A DNA stretch of 5,645 nucleotides from positions 1-5,645 of the forward strand of contig CAIYCZ010000040.1 of assembly GCA_903924805.1 (NCBI GenBank), read 5' to 3'. The notes below the pieces were generated by a model that had not been told where the DNA came from, searched no databases, and saw only the letters and a list, made by a program, of their open reading frames with translations. Source of the DNA: an uncultured delta proteobacterium. GTDB lineage: Bacteria > Desulfobacterota > WTBG01 > CAIYCZ01. Below are positions 5,458 to 5,645 of this stretch, piece by piece (position 1 is the first letter of the stretch; every line of letters starts with the position of its first letter). Both the position numbers and the translations under genes were made by a program.

Positions 5458-5645
5458 GTGGGTTTAGTTGGGACAAAATAATATGGGAAGTCCCCACATT
5501 TTCAAACCCCAATGCCAAAAGCGAAGAAGATACCCGCACACCGGAAGAGCTGCTTGACGTTATAGAGGCCAAGGGGCGGGAGGTTTCTGAGGCTATAAAA
5601 AATTTAAGATGGTGCGGGCGGGCAGATAGCGTTCCATGCACAATC
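5442..5645 (+). CDS. Partial open frame to window edge, possibly an HsdM C-terminal fragment
   Basis: The frame is open from 5367 to the window end. The first ATG is at 5442, inside the terminator stem, so that start is doubtful; the 68 codons from there have no stop. The middle (residues 20-56) contains SNPNAKSEED followed by TPEELLDVIEAKGREVSEAI. Its layout, an NP(N/H) turn, acidic residues, then a PEELL helix with periodic charges, resembles the extreme C-terminus of type I restriction methylase subunits (HsdM). The catalytic methylase domain is absent upstream, so if the resemblance is real this is a remnant or a rearranged junction. The codon pattern looks coding on this strand; the opposite-strand frame over the same bases is serine-rich and looks like a shadow. 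The identification is tentative. Confidence 0.3.
   Translation, partial: MEVFVCGFSWDKIIWEVPTFSNPNAKSEEDTRTPEELLDVIEAKGREVSEAIKNLRWCGRADSVPCTI

Noticed and set aside
5408..5641. Minus-strand open frame of 77 codons
   Set aside because: It has a serine-rich low-complexity composition, no recognisable motif, and overlaps both the terminator and a better plus-strand frame. It looks like an antisense shadow.

Overview
The window looks like ordinary chromosomal DNA from an anaerobic, selenoprotein-making bacterium with moderate GC. The style of the proteins (a short GalE-type epimerase, SelA, RluD, CoaE) would fit Desulfobacterota, Nitrospirota or a related lineage. That placement is an impression from protein style, not a demonstrated assignment.

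Layout. Bases 81-1359 hold a two-gene leftward unit: a GalE-like NAD-dependent sugar-nucleotide epimerase (430-1359) followed by a 99-residue cysteine-rich protein of unknown function (81-380). A 231-bp intergenic region (1360-1590) separates it from a rightward unit and carries good back-to-back sigma70-like promoters for both directions. The rightward unit is selA (1591-3057), an HNH endonuclease-family gene (3086-3685), an rluD-type pseudouridine synthase (3700-4653) and coaE (4650-5255). Its gaps are 28 bp, 14 bp and a 4-bp ATGA overlap, so it is probably one operon. It joins tRNA(Sec) charging, 23S rRNA modification and the last step of CoA synthesis with an uncharacterised HNH protein. 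The products do not form one pathway; this is a housekeeping RNA/cofactor cluster.

The last 390 bp (5256-5645) are the least ordinary part. They hold a 16-bp tandem repeat, then in under 140 bp a sigma70-like promoter, a purine-rich ribosome site, a 13-codon ORF and a 13-bp hairpin with a U-tract. This reads as a complete miniature transcription unit: a leader peptide plus attenuator, or a small terminated RNA. After it, a reading frame stays open to the window edge. Its sequence weakly resembles the C-terminal tail of type I restriction methylases (HsdM), which suggests a gene fragment or the edge of an accessory region.

No tRNA, rRNA, CRISPR array or insertion sequence was seen. No clearly novel multi-gene system is visible. 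The best leads are the mini-unit at 5320-5457, the orphan HsdM-like frame, and the HNH and cysteine-rich proteins of unknown function.
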